Positions 12,033-12,138 of a DNA stretch of 12,138 nucleotides are shown in pieces. Made by a program: the position numbers and the translations under genes. This stretch comes from Ruminococcus sp. (GTDB lineage Bacteria; Bacillota; Clostridia; Oscillospirales; Acutalibacteraceae), in contig JAFOED010000049.1 of the NCBI GenBank assembly GCA_017380355.1, positions 1 through 12,138 on the forward strand. Direction: 5' to 3'. Within the stretch, counting starts at the first letter, position 1. Each line of letters starts with the position of its first letter. Under the pieces are notes generated by a model. That model searched no databases and was not told the origin of the DNA. It saw only the letters and a list, made by a program, of their open reading frames with translations.

Positions 12033-12138
12033 TAAATTTAATGTGAATATCTCGTGAAAAATAAGTGATTGTGGTATGTTTTCGTGCATTAGGAGTTTTA
12101 CCTGATCATAAAACAAAGACTTGTTTTCAAAAAATTTC

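Overview
The window looks like chromosomal DNA from an obligately anaerobic, Gram-positive, moderately AT-rich clostridial bacterium, most likely of the Oscillospiraceae and close to Ruminococcus (R. bromii-like). This is inferred from three things. It has a class III ribonucleotide reductase. It has strong Shine-Dalgarno sites and near-consensus sigma-A promoters. It has a run of secreted, membrane-anchored proteins with starch-binding-like and cohesin-like domains. No rRNA, tRNA, CRISPR array, insertion sequence or phage gene was seen.

Layout, left to right. (1) 116-2805, minus strand: the nrdD-nrdG operon for the oxygen-sensitive ribonucleotide reductase and its radical-SAM activase. The genes are coupled by a TGATG stop/start overlap. 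They sit behind a TTGACC-N17-TATACT promoter covered by three in-phase NrdR-box-like repeats. (2) 3031-3729, minus: tcdA (tRNA t6A dehydratase), with its own terminator, divergent from (3) 3836-4540, plus: an orphan HPr-kinase/PEPCK-like P-loop protein of unknown substrate. (4) 4677-5537, minus: a DegV/FakB-family fatty-acid-binding protein, divergent from (5) 5630-7618, plus: a cytosolic GH31 alpha-glucosidase. Their promoters face each other and overlap. (6) 7669-8235, minus: pduL, a phosphotransacylase outside any microcompartment locus, divergent from (7) 8326-8898, plus: a family-4 Fe-S uracil-DNA glycosylase that starts at TTG. (8) 9018-11971, minus: three separately transcribed genes for exported, C-terminally membrane-anchored proteins. 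Two are paralogues with a cysteine-containing CBM26-like domain (325 and 257 aa). The third carries a cohesin-like domain (301 aa).

Most genes are single transcription units with a recognisable TTGAAA-type promoter and hairpin terminator. The left and central parts are housekeeping: deoxynucleotide synthesis, tRNA modification, DNA repair, acyl-phosphate and fatty-acid metabolism. The GH31 enzyme and the three surface proteins point to a starch or alpha-glucan lifestyle. The surface trio is the least understood part. The two paralogues conserve five cysteines, unusual for exported Firmicute proteins, and share a stretch that is nearly identical at DNA level. They lie beside a single-domain, membrane-anchored cohesin-like protein. 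Whether they form a small surface complex is inference. The intergenic gaps are all under 200 bases and their contents are listed below.
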